Origin: DSXH01 sp020724325
GTDB taxonomy: Bacteria; Bacteroidota; Ignavibacteria; Ignavibacteriales; Melioribacteraceae
Assembly: GCA_040756515.1 (NCBI GenBank)
Contig: JBFLYW010000034.1
Span: 1-43,219 of the forward strand
Direction of reading: 5' to 3'
DNA: 43,219 nucleotides
A program made the translations under genes and the position numbers. The notes below the pieces were generated by a model. It was not told where the DNA came from. It worked only from the letters and a program-made list of their open reading frames with translations, and did no database searches. This document shows positions 24,548 through 34,438 of this stretch, piece after piece; the stretch's first letter is position 1, and every line of letters begins with the position of its first letter.

Positions 24548-24876
24548 AGTTTTTCTTTTTGATGCAATTCTAAATTAAACAAGTAATAAATGGAATGAAA
24601 TACCAATTAACCGCTTCTGAAAAAATATGAATAGCACACTGGTTAGAAGATAAAACGGACATGATTTCATTTACACCATCCTGTACTCTCAAAACCAATC
24701 TTTAAGAAGACTCTATTAATTACTGGTATAAAAAAAATTAAATGCAAATTCTGTAACAACTCTATTTTTTCCAATGGTAAAATTTTGTTACCTTTTGCGG
24801 GCAATTTTCAAAATTTTCGTAATCTGGAATCACTCCCCTGCCCAGACCAATTCTTAATTACAATTAGGATTTTAAA
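24548..24876. other. Divergent intergenic region between TonB receptor and carA
   Basis: 329 bases hold the leaders of both divergent genes. I see no gene and no clear hairpin. A near-match to a -7 box (TACCTTTTG, around 24788) lies about 80 bases before carA, but it departs from TAnnTTTG. No pyrimidine-responsive attenuator is recognisable. Confidence 0.5.
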
Positions 24877-25959
24877 TTGAGCAAAAAAACCGCAATCAAG
24901 AACAGAGCTAGACTAATACTCAAAAACGGAAATATTTTTGAAGGAACAATTTTCGGATACCAAACATCTGCTGCGGGGGAAGTTGTATTCAACACCGGAA
25001 TGGTGGGTTATCCCGAAACACTAACCGACCCGTCTTACAAAGGTCAGATTCTTGTAATGACTTATCCATTAATCGGCAACTACGGAATTCCCGTATTTAA
25101 TATAAATGAAGATATTCCAAAATATTTTGAATCGAATAAAATTCAAATTCAGGGATTGGTAGTTTCGGAACAGTCCGAACTTTTCAGCCATTGGAATGGA
25201 TTTCAAAGTTTATCCAACTGGTTAAAACGATACCACATTCCGGGAATCTATGGAATTGATACAAGAAGATTAACCAAAATTTTGCGCGAACACGGTACAA
25301 TGTTAGGCAAGATATTAATTGGTGATGATAAAATTGACTACTACGACCCTGACGTAGAGGATTTAATTTCTAAGGTAACAGTTGCCAAAAGAGAGAAATA
25401 TGGAAACGGAAGCACAAAAATTTTATTGATTGACTGCGGTTGTAAAAAGAGCATACTAACAAACCTTTTGCAAAGAGATGTTACAGTAATAAAGGTTCCA
25501 TATAACTATGAATTTGACGGCGAAGATTTTGACGGTGTTGTAATATCGAACGGACCGGGGAACCCGGCAATTTATAAACAGCTTATTGAATCAACACAAA
25601 AATTATTGAAGAAGCAGGTTCCTCTCCTTGGAATCTGTATGGGTCATCAAATACTTTCATTAGCCGCCGGCACAAAAACATATAAATTAAAATACGGACA
25701 TAGAAGTCAGAACCAGCCGGTTAAAGAAATAGATTCTAACAAATGTTATGTAACATCTCAGAACCATAGTTTTGCTGTTGATACAAAATCTTTACCTCGC
25801 GGATGGGAACCCTGGTTCGAAAATCTGAATGATTATTCCAACGAAGGAATTCGACATGAAAAACTTCCGTTTAGAAGCGTTCAATTTCATCCAGAAGCAG
25901 CGCCCGGACCTGTCGATACTTCATTCATATTCGATGAATTCTTAAAAGATCTGAAATAA
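24877..25959 (+). CDS. carA: Carbamoyl phosphate synthase small (glutaminase) subunit
   Basis: 360 residues, normal length. An N-terminal CPSase-small domain (ILKNGNIFEGTIFGY, VVFNTGMVGYPETLTDPSY) precedes a class I glutamine amidotransferase domain. The catalytic triad is Cys254 in LGICMGHQ with His338 and Glu340 in VQFHPEAAPGP. It releases ammonia from glutamine for CarB, which makes carbamoyl phosphate from bicarbonate and ATP for arginine and pyrimidine synthesis. It starts at TTG 24877 with TTAGGA upstream; carB follows after 8 bases. Confidence 0.95.
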   Translation: MSKKTAIKNRARLILKNGNIFEGTIFGYQTSAAGEVVFNTGMVGYPETLTDPSYKGQILVMTYPLIGNYGIPVFNINEDIPKYFESNKIQIQGLVVSEQSELFSHWNGFQSLSNWLKRYHIPGIYGIDTRRLTKILREHGTMLGKILIGDDKIDYYDPDVEDLISKVTVAKREKYGNGSTKILLIDCGCKKSILTNLLQRDVTVIKVPYNYEFDGEDFDGVVISNGPGNPAIYKQLIESTQKLLKKQVPLLGICMGHQILSLAAGTKTYKLKYGHRSQNQPVKEIDSNKCYVTSQNHSFAVDTKSLPRGWEPWFENLNDYSNEGIRHEKLPFRSVQFHPEAAPGPVDTSFIFDEFLKDLK

Positions 25960-25967
25960 GGAAATTA

Positions 25968-28900
25968 ATGAAACACAAAAAAGTTTTAATAATTGGAAGC
26001 TCTGCTCTTAAAATTGGCGAAGCCGGCGAGTTCGATTACTCCGGTTCACAGGCTATCAAGGCTCTTAAAGAAGAAAGAATTTATACTATTCTTATTAATC
26101 CTAATATTGCTACTATACAAACATCGGATTACCTGGCAGATAAAGTTTACCTCCTTCCTATTAATACTCATTATGTTGAAAGAGTAATAGAGAAAGAAAA
26201 ACCAGATGGAATTATTCTTGGTTTTGGAGGTCAAACTGCTTTAAACTGCGGATTGGCATTACATAGAGAGGGAATATTAAAAAAACATAAAGTAGAGGTA
26301 CTTGGTACACAGATAGAGACAATTGAAAATACGGAAGACCGACAGCTATTCTGTAATAAACTTTCAGAAATAGATGTAAAGTTTCCGCGAAGCAACGCAG
26401 TAAACACGGTAGAGGATGCTGTTCAATATGCAGAAGAAATCGGCTTTCCGGTAATTATTAGAATTGCTTATGCACTTGGCGGTCTTGGTTCCGGAATATG
26501 CAGAAGTAAAAATGAAGTGAAAAGAATTGCTTCTAAAGCTCTTTCGTATTCATCCCAAATTTTAGTTGAAGAATATCTTGAAGGATGGAAAGAAATTGAA
26601 TACGAGGTTGTTAGAGATAAATATGATAACTGCATAACCGTCTGCAATATGGAAAACATTGATCCAATGGGCATTCACACCGGCGAAAGCATTGTTGTTG
26701 CGCCGAGCCAAACTCTTACCAATAACGAATATCATAAACTCCGCGAAATTGCCATCAGAACCATACGTCACCTTGGAATTGTAGGTGAATGTAATATTCA
26801 ATATGCTCTCGATCCTAAATCAGAAGATTACAGAGTAATTGAAGTAAATGCACGGCTATCGAGAAGTTCTGCGCTTGCATCCAAAGCAACCGGCTACCCT
26901 CTTGCCTTTATTGCAGCTAAACTTGCATTGGGATATGGATTGTATGAATTACCTAATTCAATCACAAAAACTACAAAAGCATTTTTTGAACCGGCTCTGG
27001 ATTATATAGTTATAAAAGTGCCTCGGTGGGATTTAAAGAAATTCCGGTTAGTAAAACGCAAGCTTGGCTCTTCTATGAAATCTGTAGGCGAAGTAATGGC
27101 TATTGGTAGAAAGTTTGAAGAAGCAATTCAAAAAGCAATGCGTATGCTTGATATAGGCGTAGAAGGTTTAACTGCAAGCAGAACAAAAGTTGAATTTGAG
27201 GAATTGGAAGAAGCGCTTAAAAATCCAACAGAGGAAAGAATCTTTGCGGTTATTCAAGCTCTTAAGCAGGGTTATTCGGTTGATTGGGTTCATTCATTAA
27301 CTCACATTAATAAATGGTTCATATATAAAATTCAGAACATTGTTAATATCGAAAAGAAAATCGGTTCCTATAAAAACCTTAGTAAAGAATTATTATTAGA
27401 AGCAAAACAGCACGGATTTTCTGACCGCCAGATTGCAAACCTGTTAGGCAAAGACGCGCACGATGTATATCTGCTAAGAAAGAAATATTCAATCAATCCT
27501 TTCATTCAGCATATTGATACTCTGGCTGCAGAATACCCGGCAAAAACTAATTATCTCTACCTATCATATAACAGCACAATACACGATTTCGATTTCAAAT
27601 TAAAGGGAAGTATTGTAATAATCGGTTCCGGTCCCTACCGGATTGGAAGCTCGGTAGAATTTGACTGGTGCTGCGTAAATACCGGAAAAACATTGAGAGA
27701 ACTCGGTTATAAAACCGTAATTGTAAACTGCAATCCGGAAACTGTTAGTACAGATTATGATCAGTCCGATGCTCTCTTCTTCGAAGAGTTAACAACAGAA
27801 ACGATATGGGAAATATATAATTCGATAAAACCAAAGGGTGTAATTGTATCTATGGGCGGACAAACGCCAAACAATCTTGCATTAAAACTTCATAAGATCG
27901 GAATAAAAATACTTGGAACATCGCCTCAATCAATTGATAAGGCGGAAGACAGAAGTAAATTTTCTACTTTGCTTGATGAACTCGAAATTGAACAGCCGGA
28001 ATGGAGTAAACTTTCAACGCTTCAGGATGCTCTTACTTTCGCAAATATAGTCGGTTACCCTGTACTTGTACGCCCTTCGTATGTATTGAGCGGAGCTGCA
28101 ATGGCTATTGCAACGGATGATATAGAGTTAACAAAGTTTTTGCAAAAAGCTGTTAACGTTTCTCCGGAATCTCCGGTTGTAATCTCTAAATTTTTGGTAA
28201 ATGCTAAAGAGCTTGAATTTGATGCAGTTGCACAAAATGGTAAAATTATTTGTTCTGCTATTTCGGAACATGTTGAAAATGCCGGAGTTCACTCCGGAGA
28301 TGCTACTCTTGTACTTCCGGCACAAAGAACTTATCTTGAAACAATAAGACAGATTAAGAAATTTTCTTCGGACATTTCAAAATCTCTAAACATTAACGGA
28401 CCGTTCAACATCCAGTTCCTTGCCAAGGATAATAAAGTAAAAGTTATTGAATGTAATTTGCGTGCTTCAAGAAGTTTTCCGTTCATTTCAAAAACATTAA
28501 AGAAAAATTTTATTGAAGTTGCCACAAAAGTAATTGTAGGCAAAAAAGTAGATGTAATTCAGGATAATATTTATACGCTCGATTATGTTGGTGTTAAAGC
28601 GCCAGAGTTTTCATTTACAAGACTGGAGGGCGCCGACCCTACAACCGGTGTTGAGATGGCTTCAACGGGCGAGGTCGCTTGTCTTGGCAATGATTTCGAC
28701 GAAGCGTTTCTTAAAGCACTTACAGCCGTGGGATATAAATTTCCGATTAAATCCGTACTTATCTCTTCAGGTACAATCGAATCCAAATCCGAATTATTGG
28801 AACCTGCAAGACAGCTGATAAAACTTGGTATAGTTTTCTATGCAACCCCCGGAACGGCTAAATTTATGAAAGCTAACGATATTCCTGTCGAAACTCTTGA

Positions 28901-29147
28901 ATGGCCTTTAAGCGGCAAATCTCCTAACTCAATCGACATACTAAAATCCGGCAAAATAGACCTGGTAATTAACATTCCTAAAAATTTTCAGGAAGAGGAA
29001 TTAACCAACGACTATTTAATCCGCAGAACCGCTGTCGATTACAAAATACCCTTAATAACAAACCGGCAGCTGGCTATGCGGTTAACCGAAGCTCTTTCTA
29101 ACAAAAATCCATTGAATCTTCTAATTAAGAGCTGGGACGAATATTAA
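25968..29147 (+). CDS. carB: Carbamoyl phosphate synthase large subunit
   Basis: 1059 residues, full length. Two homologous ATP-grasp halves are present: the first begins VLIIGSSALKIGEAGEFDYS, the second near residue 545 with GSIVIIGSGPYRIGSSVEFD. ATP-grasp core motifs (IIRIAYALGGLGSG and LVRPSYVLSGAAMA) are present. The C-terminal MGS-like allosteric domain covers about the last 140 residues (SVLISSGTIESKSELLEPA). It forms the CarAB complex with the product of the preceding gene. An AAGGAAA site precedes the ATG. Confidence 0.96.
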   Translation: MKHKKVLIIGSSALKIGEAGEFDYSGSQAIKALKEERIYTILINPNIATIQTSDYLADKVYLLPINTHYVERVIEKEKPDGIILGFGGQTALNCGLALHREGILKKHKVEVLGTQIETIENTEDRQLFCNKLSEIDVKFPRSNAVNTVEDAVQYAEEIGFPVIIRIAYALGGLGSGICRSKNEVKRIASKALSYSSQILVEEYLEGWKEIEYEVVRDKYDNCITVCNMENIDPMGIHTGESIVVAPSQTLTNNEYHKLREIAIRTIRHLGIVGECNIQYALDPKSEDYRVIEVNARLSRSSALASKATGYPLAFIAAKLALGYGLYELPNSITKTTKAFFEPALDYIVIKVPRWDLKKFRLVKRKLGSSMKSVGEVMAIGRKFEEAIQKAMRMLDIGVEGLTASRTKVEFEELEEALKNPTEERIFAVIQALKQGYSVDWVHSLTHINKWFIYKIQNIVNIEKKIGSYKNLSKELLLEAKQHGFSDRQIANLLGKDAHDVYLLRKKYSINPFIQHIDTLAAEYPAKTNYLYLSYNSTIHDFDFKLKGSIVIIGSGPYRIGSSVEFDWCCVNTGKTLRELGYKTVIVNCNPETVSTDYDQSDALFFEELTTETIWEIYNSIKPKGVIVSMGGQTPNNLALKLHKIGIKILGTSPQSIDKAEDRSKFSTLLDELEIEQPEWSKLSTLQDALTFANIVGYPVLVRPSYVLSGAAMAIATDDIELTKFLQKAVNVSPESPVVISKFLVNAKELEFDAVAQNGKIICSAISEHVENAGVHSGDATLVLPAQRTYLETIRQIKKFSSDISKSLNINGPFNIQFLAKDNKVKVIECNLRASRSFPFISKTLKKNFIEVATKVIVGKKVDVIQDNIYTLDYVGVKAPEFSFTRLEGADPTTGVEMASTGEVACLGNDFDEAFLKALTAVGYKFPIKSVLISSGTIESKSELLEPARQLIKLGIVFYATPGTAKFMKANDIPVETLEWPLSGKSPNSIDILKSGKIDLVINIPKNFQEEELTNDYLIRRTAVDYKIPLITNRQLAMRLTEALSNKNPLNLLIKSWDEY

Positions 29148-29182
29148 TGCAAAAAAGTATCTGCTCTTTTTAAACTTATAAC

Positions 29183-29190
29183 TATATTTG
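29183..29190 (+). promoter_or_regulatory. Candidate -7 box for the response regulator gene
   Basis: TATATTTG is an exact TAnnTTTG match 25 bases before the ATG at 29216. The -33 region is T-rich (CTTTTTAAAC) without a clear TTTG. Single-box evidence only. Confidence 0.3.
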
Positions 29191-29215
29191 TTATGGTAAA
29201 TAAAGAAAGCTTATC

Positions 29216-29617
29216 ATGACAACACATGAAAAGCCCGTATTGTTAATTGTTGAAGACGATTTCGAAAATCAAAAGTTCTTACAGTTTTTCCTCCGCAAAT
29301 ATTTCACTATAGAAGTATGTGATTCCGCAGAAACTTTTTATCTAAAAATGAAACTGCAGCTGTTCGATATAATTCTGATGGATATTTCATTAAAAGGAAA
29401 AAAGGACGGTCTGCAATTAACAAGGGAAATCAGAAACTCAGCCGATAACCCAAACATACCAATTGTGGGTTTATCTGCGCATGCATTTCAGAAAGATAAA
29501 GACAACGCTTACGATGCCGGCGTGGATCTCTTTATTACAAAACCTGTTCAGAACGATGTTCTGCTGGATGCTTTATTCAATACTTTGTATCTAAAGACGG
29601 GCAAAAAGTATCAATAA
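29216..29617 (+). CDS. Single-domain response regulator (CheY-like receiver)
   Basis: 133 residues, receiver domain only. The acidic pair is in LLIVEDDFEN (Asp14, Asp15), the phosphoacceptor Asp56 in ILMDISLKG, the switch Ser87 in IVGLSAHAF, and the conserved Lys109 in FITKPV. No output domain is attached, so it acts by protein interaction or in a phosphorelay; the sequence is close to the receiver modules of hybrid kinases. No histidine kinase is encoded in the window. It stands 68 bases after carB. Confidence 0.9.
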   Translation: MTTHEKPVLLIVEDDFENQKFLQFFLRKYFTIEVCDSAETFYLKMKLQLFDIILMDISLKGKKDGLQLTREIRNSADNPNIPIVGLSAHAFQKDKDNAYDAGVDLFITKPVQNDVLLDALFNTLYLKTGKKYQ

Positions 29618-29705
29618 TTTTTTTCCTTGGTTTCAAACTATTTTCAGTAACCAATCTCCAGCTGCTGCCGTCTAAACTCGCAAATTATTTTTTAGGAAAA
29701 CTACA

Positions 29706-30599
29706 ATGAATAAAAAATTACTCTTATTCCTTATCTTTTTTATTGCTCTCTCATTTTCTACTAAAGCACAGAATTCAAATTTATCAAAAGGTAATAAGTG
29801 GGATTGGGATGACGACTGGCAGCATTGGAAAAGCGGCAATCCATTTATAGAACTTAACCTGGGGCTTGGTAAATTGGATCATAAAAAATTATTTAGCAAA
29901 CTTTCCGATGTCGGGTCCCTTGAAATTAAATTGGGATTTGCTGCCCAAGATGAACCATACGAAGAAGGAATTCAATACTTTGACGAGAAATATACATTTC
30001 TATCTAAAATGTCGTCAAGTTTTAGACACGAAAAAAGAAAATATACCGAACTGCCTTCTGAATTATTAAGGTTTGGATTCGGCAAAAGGAACGGTTACGG
30101 ATATGATTTGGAAAATATTAAAATAAAGCCGTACGTACTATCGGCATTTTCCTGGGCTAAGCTTGAAATGAAAGATTACCCGGTTTCAATTATGCAATTT
30201 ATCGGAGCTCCACAGGCTATAGACGATGCTGAAATTCTTAAAAGATTCGATGGTAATTTCCGATTTGGAACATTGGCAGAGGGAGGAATAAGTCTGCGTT
30301 TGGGAATCGTTTCTTTAAATGCCGGATATGAAACCGCTGTTATATTCCCCCGTTATGTTTTCTGGAAACATATTGGCAGTTATGCTATTGAGTTGATAGG
30401 ATTAAATGCTCTGGATAAATTTATTGACGAAGTAATTGATGCATCTCCGGCAGCCGGACCAATTGTAAATTTTCTACTGAAGAACGGTTACAATTTTGCA
30501 TTCTATACTTTAAAGAAAGATAAGATGAACTGGCCTTTTGATTCTGAATCTCCCTTAACATACGAAACTTTCAAGTTTGGTGTAACATTTACTTTCTAA
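29706..30599 (+). CDS. Hypothetical exported protein, possible outer-membrane barrel
   Basis: 297 residues with a signal peptide (KLLLFLIFFIALSFSTKAQ). A strikingly acidic and aromatic patch (KWDWDDDWQHWKSG) follows, then alternating hydrophobic strands and a C terminus ending TFKFGVTFTF, an aromatic-terminated strand typical of outer-membrane barrels. I do not recognise the family. It is 88 bases after the response regulator gene and precedes a palindromic repeat. Confidence 0.6.
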   Translation: MNKKLLLFLIFFIALSFSTKAQNSNLSKGNKWDWDDDWQHWKSGNPFIELNLGLGKLDHKKLFSKLSDVGSLEIKLGFAAQDEPYEEGIQYFDEKYTFLSKMSSSFRHEKRKYTELPSELLRFGFGKRNGYGYDLENIKIKPYVLSAFSWAKLEMKDYPVSIMQFIGAPQAIDDAEILKRFDGNFRFGTLAEGGISLRLGIVSLNAGYETAVIFPRYVFWKHIGSYAIELIGLNALDKFIDEVIDASPAAGPIVNFLLKNGYNFAFYTLKKDKMNWPFDSESPLTYETFKFGVTFTF

Positions 30600-30607
30600 A
30601 TATTATT

Positions 30608-30635
30608 GTAGAGACGCCATATATGGCGTCTCTAC
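30608..30635. repeat. Perfect 28-bp palindrome
   Basis: GTAGAGACGCCATA at 30608-30621 is followed immediately by its exact reverse complement TATGGCGTCTCTAC, with no loop. GTAGAGACGC... palindromes are known to me as dispersed repeats in several bacterial phyla. It sits between the end of the exported-protein gene (30599) and the 5' end of the cupin gene. Confidence 0.75.
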
Positions 30636-30693
30636 GACACCAATAATAAATTTACCCGAAGCCGATCTTCCTTTTAAAGGTGCAACCGCTTAT

Positions 30694-30960
30694 TTGTCAC
30701 AAGGCAATAATCACCAAATTCTATTCATGAAATTTGATGAAGACATTGAATTGCCGGCACACTCGCATAATGCACAATGGGGAATAGTGCTTGAAGGACA
30801 GATTGAGCTAATAATTGGGGGAATTAAAAATTTATTCAAAAAAGGCGACAGATACTTTATACCAAAAGGAACAATACATTCTGGAAAGATATTTGCTGGT
30901 TATTCCGACATCACTTACTTCGACCAACCAGACAGATACAAAATAAAAACGAAAGATTAA
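30694..30960 (+). CDS. Cupin-domain protein, 5' end possibly lost
   Basis: A small single-domain cupin: ELPAHSHNAQWGIVLEGQIEL supplies the first metal-binding motif, and KKGDRYFIPKGTIHSG the second. The only accepted start codon is TTG 30694 (MSQGNNHQILFM), but family-like sequence continues upstream in frame (NLPEADLPFKGATAYL, from about 30649) with no ATG, GTG or TTG and no ribosome binding site before the palindrome at 30608-30635. The palindrome probably replaced the original start, so this may be poorly expressed or a pseudogene. The stop overlaps the stop of the convergent GH13 gene. Confidence 0.7.
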   Translation: MSQGNNHQILFMKFDEDIELPAHSHNAQWGIVLEGQIELIIGGIKNLFKKGDRYFIPKGTIHSGKIFAGYSDITYFDQPDRYKIKTKD

Positions 30961-32426
30961 TAGTGGAATATATGGCTCTGCCAGGGTTTCAATTCGATGT
31001 ATAACCCTGTATGATACACCTCCTCTGCGGATCTTAAATAATTCTGATTGTTCAGCAAATCCTTCAGTTCAAATATTTCAGGGTATTCACGTACGTCAAT
31101 TTTCAGCCGGCAAGTAGAGACTAGATTAGAATAATTTACAACGACAATCCGCTTTTCCTGATTAAGAGCCCAATGCCAGGCAAGAAAATTCTTGAAAGAG
31201 TTATTCCCTTCCCATGAAGTTAGCGGATTCAGTTTTTTCCAATCCCCTTTCTTAAATACATCTTCTCTTACTATTGAAAATAATTTATTATAGAAATCAA
31301 CCAGCTCGGTATTAATAACCTCATCGGGTTCTCTGCCAAGTTGAATTGGCAGCTTAATTCTTTTGCCCTCGAACTGACCGCTGAAGTAAAATCTCATTCC
31401 GGGGATTGTACTGATTATTATTGCGGCTGCTTTCGACTTCTCTTTTCCCATAACAGTTACGGCTCTTTCTTCATCATGGTTTTCGATGAAACGCAACGAC
31501 TTATACAGGAAATCTATTTCTGCATTCAGATGTTCTTTAATGGAAATTGCCGAATCGCTTTTTAATCTATCGGTAAGTCTCTTATCATAAGAATAATCAA
31601 ACCCCAGCTGCTGTAGTTCCCATTCAAGATCCCAGTATGCTTCTGCAATAAAAAGGAAGTCGTTCCGTTCTTTTTTTACATCACTAATCAGATCTGTCCA
31701 GAATTCAGTTGTAAGCGGTTCAATTTTTTTTCTTGCTAAGGCTCCAGCCCATGTATTTTTAAATACATTATTAAGGGCAAGCATTGCCATATCGCATCTA
31801 ACACCATCGCATATTTTAATCAGTTGCATAAGAATATTGTTTAAAAATTTTCGGGCGGCAATGCTAAAAAAATTAACTTGAACTGTATCCTGCCAGGCGG
31901 GAAAGAATGGATCTCTTCCGTGTGCAAAATATTTTTCTTCATTAACATCGGGCTGAAAGTATGTATGCGGATCATTTAGAAAGGATTTTTTATCGACCGA
32001 CAAAAATATTTCGGGATGAGTGAGCAATAATCTGGTATCGGCATTAAAATGATTTGGCACAAAATCTAGAATAAGTTTTATCCCTCTTTTGTTAAGTTTT
32101 TTTTTCAGTTGAGTTAAGCTTCCCAATCCGCCGTAGGATTTATTTACCTCATAAATATCAATTGCAAAAGGAGAACCAATTACATCTTCTTTCTGCCAAT
32201 TTTTTAATGCCTTATCGTATTCTTTAACCAGGTCAGGTTCAAAGCAATATTTCTCAACGGATGAGGCGGATGTTTCCCAAACCCCCATCAGCCAGACGTA
32301 TTCTATCCGCTTCGCCATCAACATATCCCAAAATGAATCCGGTATTTCGTGCAGTTTTAATTCCGGGCTAAACCTTCTGAGAAATACGCGGATATTTATT
32401 TCGTAGATTGACGGGTTATAAGCCAT
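30957..32426 (-). CDS. Glycoside hydrolase family 13 (alpha-amylase-type) enzyme
   Basis: 489 residues, no signal peptide, so cytoplasmic. The (beta/alpha)8 barrel motifs are present: DFVPNHF (residues 121-127), GVRCDMAML with nucleophile Asp212, FIAEAYWD with acid/base Glu262, and ENHDEE with Asp318. The C-terminal beta domain is short. The N terminus (YEINIRVFLRRFS) and VWLMGVWE resemble cytoplasmic amylases or glucosidase-like enzymes acting on glycogen or maltodextrin; the exact specificity cannot be told. It starts 4 bases after the dnaG stop. Confidence 0.88.
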   Translation of the reverse strand: MAYNPSIYEINIRVFLRRFSPELKLHEIPDSFWDMLMAKRIEYVWLMGVWETSASSVEKYCFEPDLVKEYDKALKNWQKEDVIGSPFAIDIYEVNKSYGGLGSLTQLKKKLNKRGIKLILDFVPNHFNADTRLLLTHPEIFLSVDKKSFLNDPHTYFQPDVNEEKYFAHGRDPFFPAWQDTVQVNFFSIAARKFLNNILMQLIKICDGVRCDMAMLALNNVFKNTWAGALARKKIEPLTTEFWTDLISDVKKERNDFLFIAEAYWDLEWELQQLGFDYSYDKRLTDRLKSDSAISIKEHLNAEIDFLYKSLRFIENHDEERAVTVMGKEKSKAAAIIISTIPGMRFYFSGQFEGKRIKLPIQLGREPDEVINTELVDFYNKLFSIVREDVFKKGDWKKLNPLTSWEGNNSFKNFLAWHWALNQEKRIVVVNYSNLVSTCRLKIDVREYPEIFELKDLLNNQNYLRSAEEVYHTGLYIELKPWQSHIFHY

Positions 32427-32430
32427 GTTC

Positions 32431-34293
32431 CTATTTTTTGTTTGTCTGATTAATTAATGATTTCTTCTCTTCCTGCAGTTCTTTATTTCTGGTCAACAAT
32501 TCAAGGTGAAGCCGTTCGTCTTTCGACTCGGCTATAATCTGATTATTCCTTTTAATCTGCTGTTCAATTTGGCTGATTAAAAAATTGGTTACCGTTGCAA
32601 TTGTATATTCAAGGGAATCCTTTACAATCTTTCCATTATACGAAATCTCATCCCACTTTTTACTTATGGTTTCTTCTACCAAAGTAATTTTAAAAATGTA
32701 GCTCTTGAGTTCTTCATCATTTATTTTTTCGATAAGATATGCAGGAGAATATTTCTGTTCTTCAAATCCGCTGTAAGCAATTTCTGCAAACTGTCTTAAT
32801 TTAGGGTCGGAATAAAGATCCGGCGCAATTCGATCAATAATATGCCCGATAATTTCTTCATTACCGCTGAATAAAAGCCGGACTAATTCTCTTTCGAACG
32901 GATTTTCAGGCGAAGCTGCATTAATAGTGTTTAAGTTTTGAAATAATTTAACATTCTTATTCGTCATCCTTTCGCGCGTATCCGGACGTTGATTTTGCAG
33001 GTTGAGAAAAGAGATTAATTCGGATTCTACAAGTTTTTCCCGAAGATTAAATTTCTTGGAGATTGACTTAAGCAGCAAATTCCTTTTAAGCTCATCATCT
33101 ACAAGCGAAAGGGTTCTAACAAGTTCGCGGATTGCTAAGGTTGCTTTAGCCGGCTCTTCAAACATTCCCTCTTCTTCAAATTGTGCTGTTTGATATTCAA
33201 GAAAGTTTTTTGAAGAATAAACAAGCTCGTCAAATTTATCTTTGCCGTATTTAATTATAAATGAATCCGGATCCTCGCCGCGTGGAAGTGTTATAACCTT
33301 TACATCAAAATTCTGTTTGAGTAATGTTTCGATAGAACGCAAAGACGCCTTCTGACCCGCCGGATCGGCATCGAATAATATGATTATATTCCTTGTAAAT
33401 CTTGATAAGAGCTGAACCTGCTCTTCGGTTAATGAGGTTCCTGAAGAAGCTACTACGTTCTTTACTCCGGCTTGATAGAGCGAAATAAGATCCATGTATC
33501 CTTCTACAAGAATAGCACGGTCAAGCTTTCGTATCTCTTCCTTGGATTGGAACAATCCATATAAGGATTTTCTTTTAGAGTAAATCTGCGACTCGGTTGA
33601 GTTCAGATACTTGGCAATATCATCGCGTTTCTCTAACGTTCTTCCGCCAAATGCAATTACTCTTCCGTTAGGAGAAAAAATGGGAAAGATAATTCTATGC
33701 CGAAACTTATCGTAATATTCCCCTTTTTCATTAATATCTATTAAGCCGAGTGATTTAGCTTTGATAAGATCAGCTTTATTTTCTCTTGCATGAAGCAGAA
33801 AGTTGCCCCACCCATACGGTGCGTAACCAATTCCAAAAGAACGCTGAGTCTGTAATTTTATTTCCCGCTTCTTCAGGTATTCCCTTGCTTCTTCCCCTTC
33901 GTTACTTTTTAGTAAACTATCGGAAAAATATCGCGCAGCTAAAATATTTATCTCATAATATTCTTCAAGCTCATTCTGTTTATCCTCATAAACACCTTTG
34001 TCATATTGAATCTTTATTCCTAAATATTCAGCAACCTCTTCAACGGCTTCTACAAAAGAGATGTTTTTAAACTCCATCAGAAATTTGAAAATATTTCCGC
34101 CGTTGCCGCATCCAAAACAATGATAAATCTGCTTATCGTCACTTACTGTAAAAGATGGAGTTTTTTCCTGATGAAACGGGCAGAGCCCGATAAAATTTTT
34201 TCCCCGCTTTTTCAACTGAACATATCCAGAAATAATATCAACTATACTGGCTGTATTTCTAATCTCTTCTATTTTCTGTTCGGGAATACGCAA
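32431..34293 (-). CDS. dnaG: DNA primase
   Basis: 620 residues. The N-terminal CHC2 zinc domain has Cys38, His41, Cys59 and Cys62 (GLCPFHQEKTPSF, HCFGCGNGGN). The catalytic core follows, with the TOPRIM domain: Glu264 in ILVEGYMDLI and Asp308/Asp310 in ILFDADPAGQ. A C-terminal helicase-interaction region with coiled-coil-like charge completes it. It makes RNA primers for replication. The start is TTG 34293 with an AGAGAG stretch upstream. It shares a transcript with the GH13 gene. Confidence 0.96.
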   Translation of the reverse strand: MRIPEQKIEEIRNTASIVDIISGYVQLKKRGKNFIGLCPFHQEKTPSFTVSDDKQIYHCFGCGNGGNIFKFLMEFKNISFVEAVEEVAEYLGIKIQYDKGVYEDKQNELEEYYEINILAARYFSDSLLKSNEGEEAREYLKKREIKLQTQRSFGIGYAPYGWGNFLLHARENKADLIKAKSLGLIDINEKGEYYDKFRHRIIFPIFSPNGRVIAFGGRTLEKRDDIAKYLNSTESQIYSKRKSLYGLFQSKEEIRKLDRAILVEGYMDLISLYQAGVKNVVASSGTSLTEEQVQLLSRFTRNIIILFDADPAGQKASLRSIETLLKQNFDVKVITLPRGEDPDSFIIKYGKDKFDELVYSSKNFLEYQTAQFEEEGMFEEPAKATLAIRELVRTLSLVDDELKRNLLLKSISKKFNLREKLVESELISFLNLQNQRPDTRERMTNKNVKLFQNLNTINAASPENPFERELVRLLFSGNEEIIGHIIDRIAPDLYSDPKLRQFAEIAYSGFEEQKYSPAYLIEKINDEELKSYIFKITLVEETISKKWDEISYNGKIVKDSLEYTIATVTNFLISQIEQQIKRNNQIIAESKDERLHLELLTRNKELQEEKKSLINQTNKK

Positions 34294-34438
34294 TTATTAT
34301 TTCACTCTCTTTAACTAAACTGAAAACAATTTACAAACGAAATTAGATATTTTATTAATTAAACCAAACCGCATTCAATTGCCCATCAGAGTTAATCTTT
34401 GTATTTTATTATCAGAAAATATAATTAGTGGCTTATCT

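Noticed and set aside
24780..24800. carA promoter at TACCTTTTG
   Set aside because: It differs from TAnnTTTG and has no matching upstream box, so it was not listed as a feature.
29151..29171. Terminator after carB (AAAAAG/CTTTTT)
   Set aside because: The stem is six A-T-rich pairs only, too weak to call in AT-rich DNA.
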